Counted from the stretch's first letter, positions 1 to 11,620 are shown. The stretch is 64,000 bases of DNA from Stenopsyche tienmushanensis (GCA_008973525.1 WACJ01000039.1:310001-374000); one strand, 5' to 3'. Notes: generated from the letters alone by a model not told the origin. Numbers and translations: made by a program.

Positions 1-480
1 GATCGTGTCATCCAAAATTTACTATGGACATCGAGGATATTTTCATTGTATTATCGTTCAAAAGAAATTGTCGTCTTACAACTCCTCAATTGAATGAAAC
101 ATGATTATCTTATGGCTAATTTTGTATGTGTCTCAAATTTAATTTATACGGACGTAATAAACGTGTAATGTTAAAGCAATTCAAAATGAATAAGTAAAAT
201 AGACTTTGGGCACAAAGCATAAATATTGAACAATTGATGATTTAAAAATGTCTTATGGATGATCGAATCCAAATTTGAAGTTTTTACAGTAATAAAAATA
301 TGATGGTGAAGTATTTTGAAGGTAATTACATAATGATAATCATCGAATATTAGAGAGAAATATCACATTTCAGCAAGATAATGATCCTAAACATACCTCA
401 AAAACTTGTATTATTTTTTTACACTGAAAGAAAGGTTCGATGTTATGAAAAAAATAAATTGACCCTTAAATTTTTCAAAC
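1..480 (+). pseudogene. Tc1-like transposase remnant (C-terminal half)
   Basis: Around 371-414 the plus strand encodes FQQDNDPKHTSKT, the signature around the second catalytic aspartate of Tc1-family DDE transposases. Flanking sequence is full of stops and frameshifts, so this is a dead copy. The left end is cut by the window boundary and no terminal inverted repeat was identified. Family assignment rests on this motif alone. Confidence 0.7.
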
Positions 481-581
481 TTCAGTCACCAATTGAGCTA
501 TTAAGGTGTATGTTACTCTGAAATAGCTACAAATGTACTAGAGAGATTTATCAAACGAGTGCTTAATTGAATTATCACAAA

Positions 582-1175
582 TACAGTAGATCCGCGGTAA
601 TCCGGCCCCGGTCTAATCCGACACCCCCTGTAATCCGACATCTTAATACAAGTAGAATAGTAAAAGTATGATTCTGGAGCGCTTAAATCGTAATAAATAT
701 TTTTGTAAGTAGGCAAGTACGACGTAGGACAATCCACAATTTATGATACAAAAAAGAGCCGCGAAAACATTCAAAAATTCGTCTTGAACTTTGATTGCGG
801 GTTGATCAAGAGGCAAACTTTCAAGAAAGCCAAACATTCAGAGGTGGAGAAAGCTTTGTATGTGTGGTTTCTTCAGGAAAGAAACAGGCATACACCTATT
901 TCTGAGCCCATATTTGCTATAATAGCAAGGAAGATTAAAAAATAAGACTTTGTAGCCGGCAAGGGATAATTGAAACACTTCAAAAATCGTCATGAAATAC
1001 GTTTGATAACAGTAACAGATTTTTATTTTTTATAACTGCTATAGCCATTGTATTTATGACGTTAATTCTATATTATGAAACTTTGTATATCTCAACTTTT
1101 TTATATTTTTTCAGATTAGTAATACTCCGTCCCAAAAAGTTTCGGATTACAAGGGATCGAGAGCAGTACTCTATA
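582..1175 (+). pseudogene. Pogo/Tigger-like element with CENP-B type DNA-binding domain remnant
   Basis: Translation from about 758 gives RENIQKFVLNFDCG, then VEKALYVWFLQERNRHTP, then LKHFKNRHEIRL. This is the order of the CENP-B/Tigger helix-turn-helix region of Pogo-group transposases. Two in-frame stops break it just after the VEKALYVWF segment; the second (TAA at 967-969) replaces the tryptophan expected before LKHF. A terminal repeat with the Tigger look (ACAGTAGATCCGCGGTAATC) starts near 585, and a partly matching inverted copy lies near 1139-1172. There is no catalytic domain, so this is a short, internally deleted, inactive copy. Confidence 0.8.
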
Positions 1176-1282
1176 GTCCGACAAATTTGACAATCTGACA
1201 CCGCCTTGCAATGCCAAAAATATGCATTGCTGTAATAAATGTTTCTTAAATAAAGCTTTTTTTAAGCAATTTGTGTCATCAT

Positions 1283-1548
1283 TTAACCCTTTGCACTCGA
1301 GATCCTTTTTCGCGCAAACCAGCAACTCGAGACGTTTTACAGTATTTTTGACGAATTTCTACTAGCTTAAAATTATTACACACACAAATTAATGTATGAA
1401 ACTTTTATACTTTAACATTTTATATAATTTTACACCTTTATTAATATAATTTATTAAATGAATTCGCCATAGAGCGAGAGGCATCTCTCAAGTTACGGCA
1501 TCAAATCATATGGTGAGTGAGAGTCACCTCTCGAGTGCAAAGTGTTAA
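1283..1548. mobile_element. TTAA-bounded MITE (piggyBac type), 266 bp
   Basis: The element opens TTAACCCTTTGCACTCGAG and closes CTCGAGTGCAAAGTGTTAA, giving nearly perfect terminal inverted repeats of about 19 bp that include the TTAA expected as a piggyBac target duplication. There is no coding capacity and the interior is AT-rich. Origin by a piggyBac-type transposase is inferred from the TTAA ends; no full-length partner is in the window. Confidence 0.8.
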
Positions 1549-2685
1549 ATGTTTATATTGTGAAATTATGTTAAGGAGGATATTTTTAACAATGTGCATA
1601 CTTTTTTACATGAATAAATTACGTGTTAAAGTTTTATGCGAAGCACTGAGCGTTTCCAAACTTATTGTCGGTAGTATGTAAGTATATATTATATACTACA
1701 CAATCTCTATGGATTGTTTTTCTGTATATTATTTTTTTATAGTACTAAATGGTATACGGACTCTAAACAGTTTGATGGAGGACTCTTCGCGTAGAAATGA
1801 ATACGCTTTTTGGGCGTAATTTGGAATGTCCCAGTGTAACGAAATATCATGAGCTCATAATGAATCAGCGTCATAAACCAGGTGGTGTTTCCTGCAGACT
1901 TGGCGCTTCCACCATTTTGTCTTCTCGACAAAAAGACGAAGTCGTCTCCATTGTTTCGCTCCACCGTGAACCCTTGCGGGGGCAAAAAATTAAAACGAGA
2001 TAAATGTGTTGTCCGCGGCGGACTTTGGGGTGTTCTCCACGTGTAACAGGCTGCGCCCGGGGCGCCCGGGTTGCTTTGGCCCTCGCCCAAAAAACATGTC
2101 TCTTGTACACACACCCATTTGTTACGCCAAATTATACAAATTCCTGTATTTCCACTGCCCGGAGCTGGGAAAAATCTCGGGGCTGAAACTGCGAGATTTT
2201 CGTTCTCAGTTTTTTTAGAATCATTCGATTCGATTATATCCAAGTATCAAGATTCATCCTTGGGATTCGTTTTGATTAAACGAAAGAAACATTTAATTTA
2301 TATTATGAAGGTACGCCCGTTAAATTTTATTACGGAGCCTCTACCTTACGGCGTTATTACTAGAGAACGCATAGTGAGGCAAAAAATGAGAAAGACATTG
2401 TTGGCCTGAGAGCAAAATAAAAATGCCGCAGGAAATTTTAAATTTCCACCCAGCAGGAAAATTAATTTATTCCTCAGACCCATGATTTCCTTAAGAAACC
2501 TGTTTTTTGTGCGCATACCTGCTGGATCTCCCGCTTTGATAGATGATTTGGAGAACAACATTATTTTTAATTGATCAATATGGAAAATACTACTGGATGA
2601 GAATATAAATGACAACGCAAAACAAATTAATCCAATTAAATATCATAAAAATGCATACGTGCATCTGTTTTAAGTAAAACTTGTA
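1549..2685. other. unassigned intergenic stretch
   Basis: No recognisable gene. An open frame of 168 codons on the minus strand (1737-2243) coincides with a locally GC-richer patch at about 1900-2200. Its peptide shows no domain I recognise, and overlapping frames are open in the same patch, which suggests composition rather than coding. Confidence 0.5.
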
Positions 2686-2905
2686 TAGGCGCGATAGGAC
2701 AAATTGGCTTGAACATCACGAAAAGTGAAACACCAAGCGGCAGTTGATCAGAAAGAGAAAGATAATAATTTGTAGTATGTCTATGTACATCATATATATC
2801 ATAGAGATGCTACGCGCATGCGCCGCATCGCTTCTACTGTGTGTCTAAACGTAGCATAAAGCAACCACCAGACAAGTACCTGCCTATTTTATTATATATT
2901 ATACA
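2686..2905. repeat. dispersed repeat, copy 1 (partner at 53225-53350)
   Basis: The segment with TGCGCCGC, GTGTCTA-ACGTAGCATA-AGCAAC and TATTTTATTATATATTA recurs in the same order at 53225-53350. No open frame or terminal repeat was found. Family unknown. Confidence 0.6.
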
Positions 2906-3495
2906 AATCCAGCATATTTATTCTAAGCTATAAAATTTAAAAAAATATATAACATTAAAAATTTAGTAGACTTTATAGTTAAACTTTCATATTTTTTACC
3001 ATTTTCTTAATAATTTTACCCCAAATATTGTATTTATTTACGTGAAAACCTTAATACTTTAGCTTAATTGACTAGATAATATTATAGTGAGGAACATCTC
3101 AAAATTTCAGTCAGATCGATCGACAACGTTTTAAACTACAATTGGCGAACATTTTGAAAATGCAATTTCGAGATAATCTCGTTTAAAGTTTCAATGCGAT
3201 AAATCTATCAATTTTAGTGATTTATCGATCAACCAATGATTCCATGTGCATATAATAGATCTTCAGCTTTCTCAAAAAGTTGATTATCTTCGACTAACTG
3301 TTGTTTTTGGGCTACACGAGCTGCTTTTGTCTCAGAAAGACTCTTACGGTTCTACCTCGCTATCCGCGCTTCTTCAGTATTTTCAGCAAAGACTTTACAG
3401 TAGGTGCCAATAATTATATTTAATGTATTCATCATCTTCAAAATGAAGCTGCAGTCGTTATTAAATATCCCAGCAGCAATTTATATTAATATTTC
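2906..3495. other. AT-rich intergenic stretch
   Basis: No gene, repeat boundary or RNA recognised. Confidence 0.5.
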
Positions 3496-3503
3496 AATGA
3501 TTT

Positions 3504-3908
3504 TTACATCATAATGCAGGTCCTTTGGAGCCAGTCGCCAAACCGACGAGTTAAAACATTCAATAGCATTTTGGATATTGCCACCCAAGCATCTTTGAAG
3601 TAATTCATCCCTGGATAAATTGGTAAGAGATGGTGTTTTATATCTTGGCCAAGAAATGGAGTCAGGTCTTCAAGCTTTGAGTATTTTTTAAAGCAATGAA
3701 TTTTTGCCAATTGCACCAGTTTTTTACTCCAATCGGGTACCCATGATAATGTCTTTCTTTTTAATTCCTCGAACTTCTCTACGTTTCGTTCCTTTATTAA
3801 GATATTTTTGCTTCGAAAATTCAACCACATACGACAAACTATTGAGCTAAACTTGACTTCGAGCAACTTTAATTTCGCATACCCACAGTTAGAGATATAT
3901 GAGTGCAA
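3504..3908 (-). pseudogene. Mutator-like (MULE) transposase fragment
   Basis: The minus strand is open for 134 codons and includes LLPIYPGMNYFKDAW. A one-base shift then gives ECFNSSVWRLAPKDLH and IIEI. This order (a KPIY-like motif, a NESFNS-like motif, then W-LPK) resembles the C-terminal part of animal Mutator-like transposases. A second relative lies at 27660-28010 and shares the (W/R)RLAPK block at the nucleotide level. The frameshift and the missing catalytic part make it non-functional. Superfamily assignment is from memory of the motif pattern and is moderately sure. Confidence 0.6.
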
Positions 3909-3910
3909 TA

Positions 3911-5390
3911 TAACGATATTTTGCTTAAAATTATTTTAGGAACATCTCCTATAATAAAACTAAAGATACAAAAGACTTAAGAAATTTGCTTTGCGCCAAC
4001 GCAAGATTTGTAAAAAAAAAGAAAATAGTCCAACAGCTATAATTTCGATATTTATAAAAATGATATAAATGTCAAAGCTCTGCCAATATTTGCAAAGCTG
4101 CTCTAAAAGTTTTTAGAGTTTGCACCTGTAGATAGTAACATAGTTTTAATATTGGATTCCCGAGTCATCTTTGCTGTTTCAAATCCACAGGAAATATTGT
4201 TATTTTGTGGTATATATTTAGAAATGTTATCATACTATCCCTATTTTTATACTACTCTTTTGCCAGAACAAAGGTCATCACTTTTCTACTTTCTAGTGTT
4301 TTTGGTTAATATATTTATAGAAAAATTTGTAATATAACACACCCACTTAGAGTATGGGGGTGGATAAAATCACTCAACGTTCAGAATAATATTAAAATGT
4401 TACAACGGACGAAAGAAGAAAAGAAAAACTGCTGAATTAATTTATTGTATTTTATATTATATTACTATTTCTTCTATCTGAAATTTTATTCGCATGCCCG
4501 AAACTAACGCTAAATTTGGTTGCTAATATTGCTTTTCTTTCTGCTGCTATCTTTAAAATCAAATTAATTAAGCATTTTGATTTAATATTATGAAAATGTT
4601 ATTGTGATCTAACAATAGGGTGGTTTTATTTTTCTCGCACTGTTCGACTGCAAAACTCAATTTATTTTTATTTCATTAGGACGTTTTCAAATCTGATCAA
4701 AATCAATTCAATTGATCGCATCTAACGATGCTATTAAAGCGATTTTCTCGCCTGGATGAGCGCTTATTCCATGAAAAATCATACATAATCACAATCCAGA
4801 ACTTCAGAACGGTGTGTCATTAACGTCGATAAATTCAAATCTCGACCGACGTTAACCGGTTAATATCGCATCGGATCAAATAAATTTAATATTGCTGAAG
4901 AGAAAAATAACAGATTCCGCGTAATTTATACGGCTGAAATTCGAATTACAGTCTCGATCCTAGGTTTTATGTTTGTGCTCGGAGGCGATTTAAATGTGTA
5001 CTTTTCGACGTGTTTTTTGCGAGGTCTCGGAAATCTTGAATAGTTTCCAAAAACGTATACAAATGTTTCAACAAAGAAAACATAAAATGCGTTTTATTGT
5101 CATTTCCCGTAAAACTCGGGCTTTATATTTTCGAAAGAGGAGGCTTTCCTCCGTGAAAGGCTTCGTCCGAATATAAATTTATTTATTTTCATTTTCAATG
5201 CATCATAAAATACATCCTTTTGTCCAGATATGACCGATTCGCGACCCGAATCTTAGATCCGGCTTACGCACGTACTCGCATCATCCTGCTACACACCTAC
5301 TGCTCACAACTATTCAATATATAATAAGATAACTTTGTTTAAGTTACTCTTATACAGTCGGTTTGTATTATATCGAAATCGTATCAAGTC
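3911..5390. other. unassigned AT-rich intergenic stretch
   Basis: Only short, composition-driven open frames (for example 4152-4337 and 4994-5176) with no recognisable domain. No repeat boundaries seen. Confidence 0.5.
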
Positions 5391-5499
5391 TTCAATAAAT
5401 GCGGAATATTCAATTGATCGCATGCTGTTTTTATTCGATCATAGAATGAGAGTATTAACCCCAAAAGGAGTACTAACGGAGACCCTGCGATCCCCCTCC

Positions 5500-5942
5500 A
5501 CTTATTCAGAAAGAACACTTTTGTACATTGAGCTCGGAGACAGACAGGGACAGATAGAACGTAGCGCAGTTCGGGAGACAGAGACGGAAAGCTTCCCCGC
5601 ATACATCGCACGATTGTATAGATCGATCGATATTTCGATTTTAAGTGTGTTATTTTTTTACGCAAAGATATAACCGAATATTTTGTGCTATCGAAAGTAT
5701 TTATTAATTTAATATCGCTGCTTGTTGAATGAGTCTTTGTCTAATTATCATTTCCTTCTAAAACAGGAGTAAATTAATCATTTTTTATATGTATGCTATC
5801 AAGTGTTTATTTACAATAGACTCTGTCTCGAATTAAAGATTGCCTTACGCTGATTAGAGCTGACAGAAAGTAGTCGGTGTAAAGCGATTTTGGCATCAAC
5901 GACTCCATCAATTTTCAATTTGCTCACTCTTCAAAGGATTAA
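5500..5942 (+). repeat. dispersed repeat family A, copy 1
   Basis: Shares with seven other copies, in order: a CAGAAAGAAC-like start, GAGCTCGGAGACAGACAG, ACGATTGTATAGATCG, a GCTGACAGA-AAGT-GG segment, and the right end GCTCACT-TTCAAAGGATTAA. The middle is diverged and longer than in other copies. Short open frames on both strands in 5335-5673 are by-products of the repeat and are not annotated as genes. Confidence 0.65.
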
Positions 5943-6214
5943 CCAAGAATTGTATTTAGCTCGCAGAAGGATTCTCCACGAGATAACAGGTGAGCCAGCA
6001 GGAATAAAACAACTTCCCGCGATCAATTTTATCGATTGAGTCTCTTCGATGCTATTTTCTACACGTTCCCTTTCCTTTTTACATGGCTTGTGAAAGAAGA
6101 GGACGTGCAGAAGTACAAAAAAGGTCATATATAGATTTTTCAGGAACAAAAACGAGTTAAGATTCTAGAAAAAGAAGGTCTCATATTTTGAATAATGATT
6201 TGCTCACGTTATTA

Positions 6215-6645
6215 ATGTATTTAGATCCTCATCAAATAATCAAGGTATTGTCAAGTGAGTTCGATCGTCCATGGTCAATAATCCAGAATCGCTTTCATTC
6301 TAAATGTGAATTAAAAAAGCTATGAGTTTGGGTTCCTGATAAATTGTCGCTAATCGCATAAAGGTAGTAAAGGACAATATATGCGGCTCTTTTATACAGG
6401 TTTTATTATGATATATTTTTGATTATGATAAAAATTGAATATTATACAATGATCTTGAAGTGAGAAAAACAATGGTTTTCTTTGAATAAGTTTCCTATTT
6501 CTTCCCCTAAAACTATCATTAACAAATGAAAAAGATCCTCCTATGTATGTTGGAATATCACCGAAATGATTTTGATTTCATTGAACCTGGACAGACAATT
6601 ACAGCATTAGTATATTATCAACAATTAGCTAAGGAAAGAAGAGCT
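6215..6645 (+). pseudogene. mariner transposase remnant
   Basis: Frame-shifted plus-strand translation gives a helix-turn-helix tail ending KKL-VWVPDKLS (the mariner WVPHEL motif), then an IL-YND segment, then MKKILLCMLEYHRND followed by FIEPGQTITALVYYQQL, the usual mariner KPGQTITAE-YCQQL block. Stops and frameshifts separate these pieces. The copy is cut off at about 6645, where another transposase fragment begins on the opposite strand. Confidence 0.85.
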
Positions 6646-6649
6646 ATAA

Positions 6650-7720
6650 AAATCCAGTGGTGTCAGATCAGAAGACCGTGCTGGCCACGGAATAGGGCAC
6701 GTCCCCAGACAAAGAAATCCAGTGGTGTCAGGTCTGGAGACCATGCGAGCTACGGAATAGAACCCCCAAAATAATGTATTTACACGACAGAGGTGCCCAC
6801 AGAAGAAATCCTAATTGAAAAAATAATCGCCGCCTTTGCAAAAATGAACGTTTTATATATCGTTGAAAAGGGTACAATCTAGAAAACTTTTTAAAACATA
6901 ATTAAATTCAAAATAGTTTGCACATTTTATGTGACTTTGGTATCTTAGAAGTCATTTTCTTTAAAGCAATTACATAAATAATGTTTTTTGTAGATCAAAA
7001 ATACATTTTTTGAGTATTTTTTCAAAATGTTGAAAAAAAAAATCTATTTCGACAACCCTGACACTTAGGACATAAGGCCTATGTGTGAAACGTAGCAAAA
7101 GACCCCCCCAACTCCCAAAAAAAATTATTCAAACCAATTTATGAAAGATTGAGTAGATGAATTGTGCTAAAGGAATCTAAAGAAAGGTTTCATCGGTTGG
7201 ATTCAAGTCCACTCCACTCAATTCAATTCACTATGTGCAGAATTTATCCTGATTATTTGCAGCTTTTTATTCGAATTTATCACCTGATCGCCACACCATT
7301 CTACTGTCACAGTCGCTTGATAGATCAGTTTTCAGACAATTTGCAAGAGAGTTTAGATTGCATGACTTCTTTTATTGCAATGGCGCATACAGAATGTCAT
7401 CTTTGGTTTTATTTGGTCTACCATTTTTTTTTAAGTTTGTCTATCAATTCCAAATGACCTTTATTGAACTTTGAAAACCAATCCTCTACCGTAGACACTT
7501 TAATATCATTCTACCTGTACGTTTAGCAAACTCATTGTTTCACCTCTGGTGCTTGTTTGCTCAATTTAAATTCAAAAGTATAGAATGGCGACAATGGGTT
7601 CCACTAAGTTCTGTTCTTCACAACAACAAAAATAGAAAACAGCGGAAAGGCATTTTATAGAAAAAATATAACCCCTTCGTATAAGCCAAAATTGAAAATG
7701 ATACGTTAAATAACGAATCA
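6650..7720 (-). pseudogene. mariner-like transposase remnant, opposite strand
   Basis: Read on the minus strand from about 7700 downward, the sequence encodes STVEDWFSKFNKGHLELIDK (the mariner WF-KF-SG-F-LEDE region), then decayed sequence. Near 6715-6790 comes a GGSIP-LAWSPDLTPLDFFVWG-type block, the C-terminal PPYSPDL-like motif. The last block is followed by a second, diverged copy of about 60 bp (6650-6710), a local tandem duplication. Many stops: inactive. Part of the 7060-6770 stretch is also present at 20330-20520. Treating both ends as one element is an inference from order and strand. Confidence 0.7.
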
Positions 7721-8157
7721 TCTGTATCGTGGAAGGAAATCTTAGAAAAATTGCAAACTTATCAGATTCGGATTTTTACATTCAAGAAGAAATTTCTGCA
7801 AAGGAGTAGTGATCCTTGGTTGATGACGCCTGTCTGTCCGAAGTCCAATATCTGTCCGATCCGCTTTGCTAAGGTAAACAAAGCCTTTTGTCAACTACGC
7901 CGAGAGGCGGTAATGGCATGCCCGGTTTTGCTAAGGTAAAAGAAGTAACGCTATGCGTGGTGGGGGCCTCACGGGGCGGGGCTTGGTAGGGCCACGGGAC
8001 ACGGTGAGGAAGACAGTCGCTTTTTGAGGCAAGGGACAGTGTGCGCATACGCATATCAATCCAAACCTCTCAGTCTTTCTTTTCAATTTTTTACTAAGCG
8101 CGTGTAGCATTGCAACCACATATGTGCGTATCTTTATCTTTAAATTTAACAAATCAA
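7721..8157. other. unassigned stretch with a short GC-rich patch
   Basis: A GC-rich patch at about 7950-8040 (runs of GGGGC) sits in AT-rich DNA. Short open frames on both strands show no domain. It could be the end of an unrecognised transposon. Confidence 0.4.
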
Positions 8158-8420
8158 TCATTCATGTATTCTAAAGGTGAGTACCTTCATTAAGACACCA
8201 ATAACCAAGTAAAAAATCTGAAAGTGCAAACAATCTACCACGAAGCAGCGGAAATACATAGCCCAACATAGCACTGGACGGAGGATGCTCAAAAAGAAAA
8301 TCACCAAAGCGCCGGCAGCTATGCCGTGTCCATGAGTCCGACAGGAGACTCGAAATATCGGAAAGATATATATTTGAAATCTTAATGTACCTCTCAAGTA
8401 ATTACTAAGCGCGTTCGTAT
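8158..8420. repeat. repeat tail shared with 55085-55262 (possible Helitron 3' part)
   Basis: Contains ATCACCAAAGCGCCGGCAG, then CCATGAGTCCG, CGAAATATC, and AATTACTAAGCGCG near the right end; all recur in order at 55140-55255. At 55 kb this tail follows a head block like those at 31.5 and 43.5 kb. That head-tail order is why I suspect a Helitron-like element; no CTRR end could be fixed. Confidence 0.5.
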
Positions 8421-8802
8421 ACGCGTTTTTCAGTGTAATTAAAAATATATAAAATCATTCCAATAAACTGAATTAAAATACATACACTTTATTTCTTTAA
8501 GTATGGCATTGCAATGCATGCCGGGTATTCGCTAGATTCTATATAAATGTTGATCCTGTTAATTCTGAAAGGTCGGCAAACCAAAATGTTATTCTGCTCA
8601 CTGCTTCGGAAAAGCACCTCGCATGGGACTATCAAATTTAATTGCATGTATGCAAACACAAAATATAATTTATTTGCATATACATCTCATGAGATTAAAA
8701 TCTTTGTGCGGATAATGTGTATAAACACATATCTTTCAATAAATCGCCTTTTTGGGACTTTTTAAAAGGCTCTAAAGCAAGTCTGCCTATCATTGCAGTT
8801 CT

Positions 8803-8956
8803 TTAACCTTTCCCTACCGGTGATGTATTTTGTACAATTTTATAGCTTTACAAAAAAAAATACACTTCAACCTTAACTACAGTCAATAAATTTAATAGTG
8901 GTGTACTAAATACATATTATCGGTGAACGCGGGTATTTTTAGCACAGTAAACTTAA
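8803..8956. mobile_element. TTAA-bounded MITE, degenerate copy
   Basis: Starts TTAACCTTTCCCTACCGG and shares GGTGATGTATTT, GTGTACTAAATACATAT and AGCACAGTAA with the better copies at 50023-50202 and 60159-60331. The right terminal repeat is largely lost. Confidence 0.6.
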
Positions 8957-9945
8957 TAGCCAACGACTCCCTGGTGAGTCGCTATGTTTTTTCATAGAAA
9001 AGCAAGTATTTCTTAATACCTAAAAATTATTATGCTAGAGAAACATATTGATGAATCCAAAAATGTCCTCACATCTTATTGGATCTTCCATTTAATTTTA
9101 AATAAATTCAACTATTGATTGATTGATCTTTTCTATGTATTATTATTTTCTATGGTTAGTAAAATGAGACAACCCTACCGTGACAATCCTGAACAAGTAA
9201 TGCTCAAAATCCGTAAATGATCCCGCAGGACAGCATGTGGTACACATGCATATGCTAGGACACTCAAGTCGCCTTTATACAATAAAATATATATAAGTCA
9301 AGCAAATTTTCACGCAATTTCTAACATCTCTAAATACGTTGGCGGTTAAAAGGCTAAATATTCTGATTAGACAAAGTTCAAACCAAAATATCAGCGATAG
9401 CTTAATACCTTAGGTGCTTTCAATTCCTCGAATTATTCGAATATTTTCTTTAATCTATCGGCTCGGTATGAACATCTGCTATGGGGGCCATATTTTCATC
9501 CCTCTATACACAATGGCTAAAGGTCAAATAAATTTTATCCCAGCCCTTGAACTTTCATGCCTTTATGTTCAAAACAAATTTAATGGGCGTAAAAGGGAAA
9601 CATTTCAATCGTAAAAATGTTTCACAAGCTATTTGCAAGCATGAGCATCATGTAAGTGATAAATCCGAATCATATATCTTTTTATCGCCGACCATTTCGC
9701 TGATAAATTATGCTTCGAAGAAAACGTTCAATTAATCTTTCCCTCCATGTGAAGCCTACATAGGCAAACTGTAAGGATTTTTTTAAATATCCAATTATTT
9801 ACATGCTGAGAACACTGATACCGATGAATTGTGTTCGTCGAATTGCACCAGTCTCGACGTTTAGAGCGCCCATGAAAATTATATAAAAATTTCGTCTTAA
9901 ATTCGCCAATAAGCTTATAATAGATCAAATTTTCCAATATTTATT
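8957..9945. other. unassigned AT-rich intergenic stretch
   Basis: Short open frames only (9414-9614, 9547-9735, 9728-9937) with no recognisable domain. Confidence 0.5.
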
Positions 9946-9949
9946 GGAA

Positions 9950-10330
9950 GGTCTCGAAAGGCTATTGAATTTGGTATTATATGTGGACACGACAAGAATA
10001 ACAGGCCACATAGTCACGCACAATACCTTTATGTCTTTCGTCTATTTCCCCCCATAAAGATCTTCGATATTTCAAGAAACGTTCACGACAATAGAACAAG
10101 ACCAATAAAATGCTTCGATTATACGTTTATCTGCAATAAATCTCCAATTTCATCGAACTTAACCCAAACAATACCATAATAGATCATAAAAATATTGTAC
10201 TTAATATGACGTATTTAGATTCTTTTAGCATCGAACAGACATAATCGAAGAGAATCATGATCCCAAAATTTTACTCAATATCAAGGCAATCCAGTGATCA
10301 TTCGATTTAATTAAGCCATTAACGTTGACG
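9950..10330 (+). pseudogene. possible Tc1/mariner remnant
   Basis: A segment at about 10235-10275 reads like a decayed catalytic motif (E-N-H-DPK in one frame) comparable to the window start. The rest is too diverged to confirm. Weak call. Confidence 0.3.
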
Positions 10331-10373
10331 ATAAAGATAATTATTCGAAATTCATATTTATATACCTCTTTTT

Positions 10374-11620
10374 GTGCGATTTTTTTTGTATGATTTCAAA
10401 GTTATGCGGTTTTTTAAAGCAATTTTTTTTCTTTTTTGTAATTTCATAAAGAGAACATATCGAGATATTTTGAATAAAATAGGAAATAAATCATCAACAC
10501 TAAGAGAAATTTAAAAAAAAATTGTAATTTGGGACTGTGTAAATCATACTGCATTTGATATCGCTGAATTACGACCACGCCCTTTATTCTAGTTTAGATT
10601 TTTTAAATAATTAATTTCATTTATTTGCATTTTTCCAATTTTTCGACTTTTAAAAATACATTCTCCAAAGGAATTTCCAAAATTCCAAATAGAGAAAATC
10701 TACACAGAATAATGATGACATTGACACTGGGTATACTATTTCTCAGAGCCGTAACGAGTATATGAAGCAGTTGGAAGAAAAAGAAATTAGTTGGAATTTT
10801 CAGTCCAACTAATTTAAAATCCTAGCTAGTATATAAGTTAGCCTCTAAGGGAACTTCCGTGATCGTGTACAAATCATAAAAAATGTCGCAAAAATCCTAA
10901 AAGTAGCCCCAAAGTCTATGTGCCTAATCGGTCCGCTTTTCAGACCGCTGACATGACTAATGAGCACACCGCAATCGGACGCCATATCTGAACATATCTA
11001 CAGAACGATTACAAAATGATGTTGTCTGAAGAAGATGATCGGATGGGTTCATAAAATTTTACAATCGGTCGAAATTATTGTTGTCTTTATTTTGGGCTTA
11101 TGCCAGCTGGGTCGACCCAATGTTTAAGCGATAACGAAGAAAAGGGAGATTAGACAATTTAGTACATATTATAAAAACGGACAGAGTCAATCAGTGTTGT
11201 TTTATAAAAAGTAGAATGGTCAAGTAAAATCAAAAACCATGTGCAACATTATTTTTTATGTTTTGTGCCCCAAGCCCAGATGCGCCCGTGGCGGACGCCT
11301 GCTTTGCCACGCCCTTGTTACGGCCCTGCTATTTCTTCCAAAGAAGAGAACGATTTTGTGTCATATCGAAAATGTATCGTTTGTAATTAAAATAATTACT
11401 ATTTCTCTAATGGATTTCTGGCATTTGGGATGGTCAGATGAGCCAGAATCCTTAAAACTTTACCAATGATGCAAGACGTTTTCCGATAAAAGATGTTTTC
11501 ATGCTTTTTATTAAATTTTTTTATGCGATTTTTGATATATTTTATATAGCTGTTTCAAAGTTATGCGGTTTTTAAAATCCATGGAACGCATCTACCGCAC
11601 AAAAAATGTTTAAGTGTATA
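10374..11620. repeat. dispersed repeat family B, copy 1, interrupted by a hAT-type insertion
   Basis: Outside the insertion at 10744-11328, this copy matches 48838-49505 in the same order: ATTACGACCACG, TTTAGATTTTT, TTTCGACTTTTAAAAATAC, GAAAATCTACACAGAA, TCATATCGAAA, CAATGATGCAAGA, then TTCAAAGTTATGCGGTTTTT and CCATGGAACG. Partial relatives are at 13015-13215 and 19250-19315. Repeated GCGGTTTTT and CCGCACAAAAA strings suggest inverted termini, but I could not define them. No protein recognised. Confidence 0.7.
10744..11328. mobile_element. hAT-type non-autonomous element, 585 bp, with perfect 8-bp target duplication
   Basis: The ends are CAGAGCCGTAACGAG and CTTGTTACGGCCCTG, imperfect inverted repeats of the CAG...CTG type seen in hAT elements. 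It is flanked on both sides by CTATTTCT (10736-10743 and 11329-11336), an exact 8-bp duplication as made by hAT transposases. The host repeat at 48838-49505 has an uninterrupted site at the equivalent point (around 49247-49256), which confirms the boundaries. The interior is related to 21935-22340 (inverted) and 22780-23060. Confidence 0.9.

Noticed and set aside
1737..2243. 168-codon minus-strand open frame
   Set aside because: It coincides with a GC-richer patch where several frames are open on both strands, has no recognisable domain, and shows no splice or neighbour context.
5335..5673. 112-codon plus and 93-codon minus open frames
   Set aside because: Both fall inside repeat family A, whose other copies do not keep the frames.
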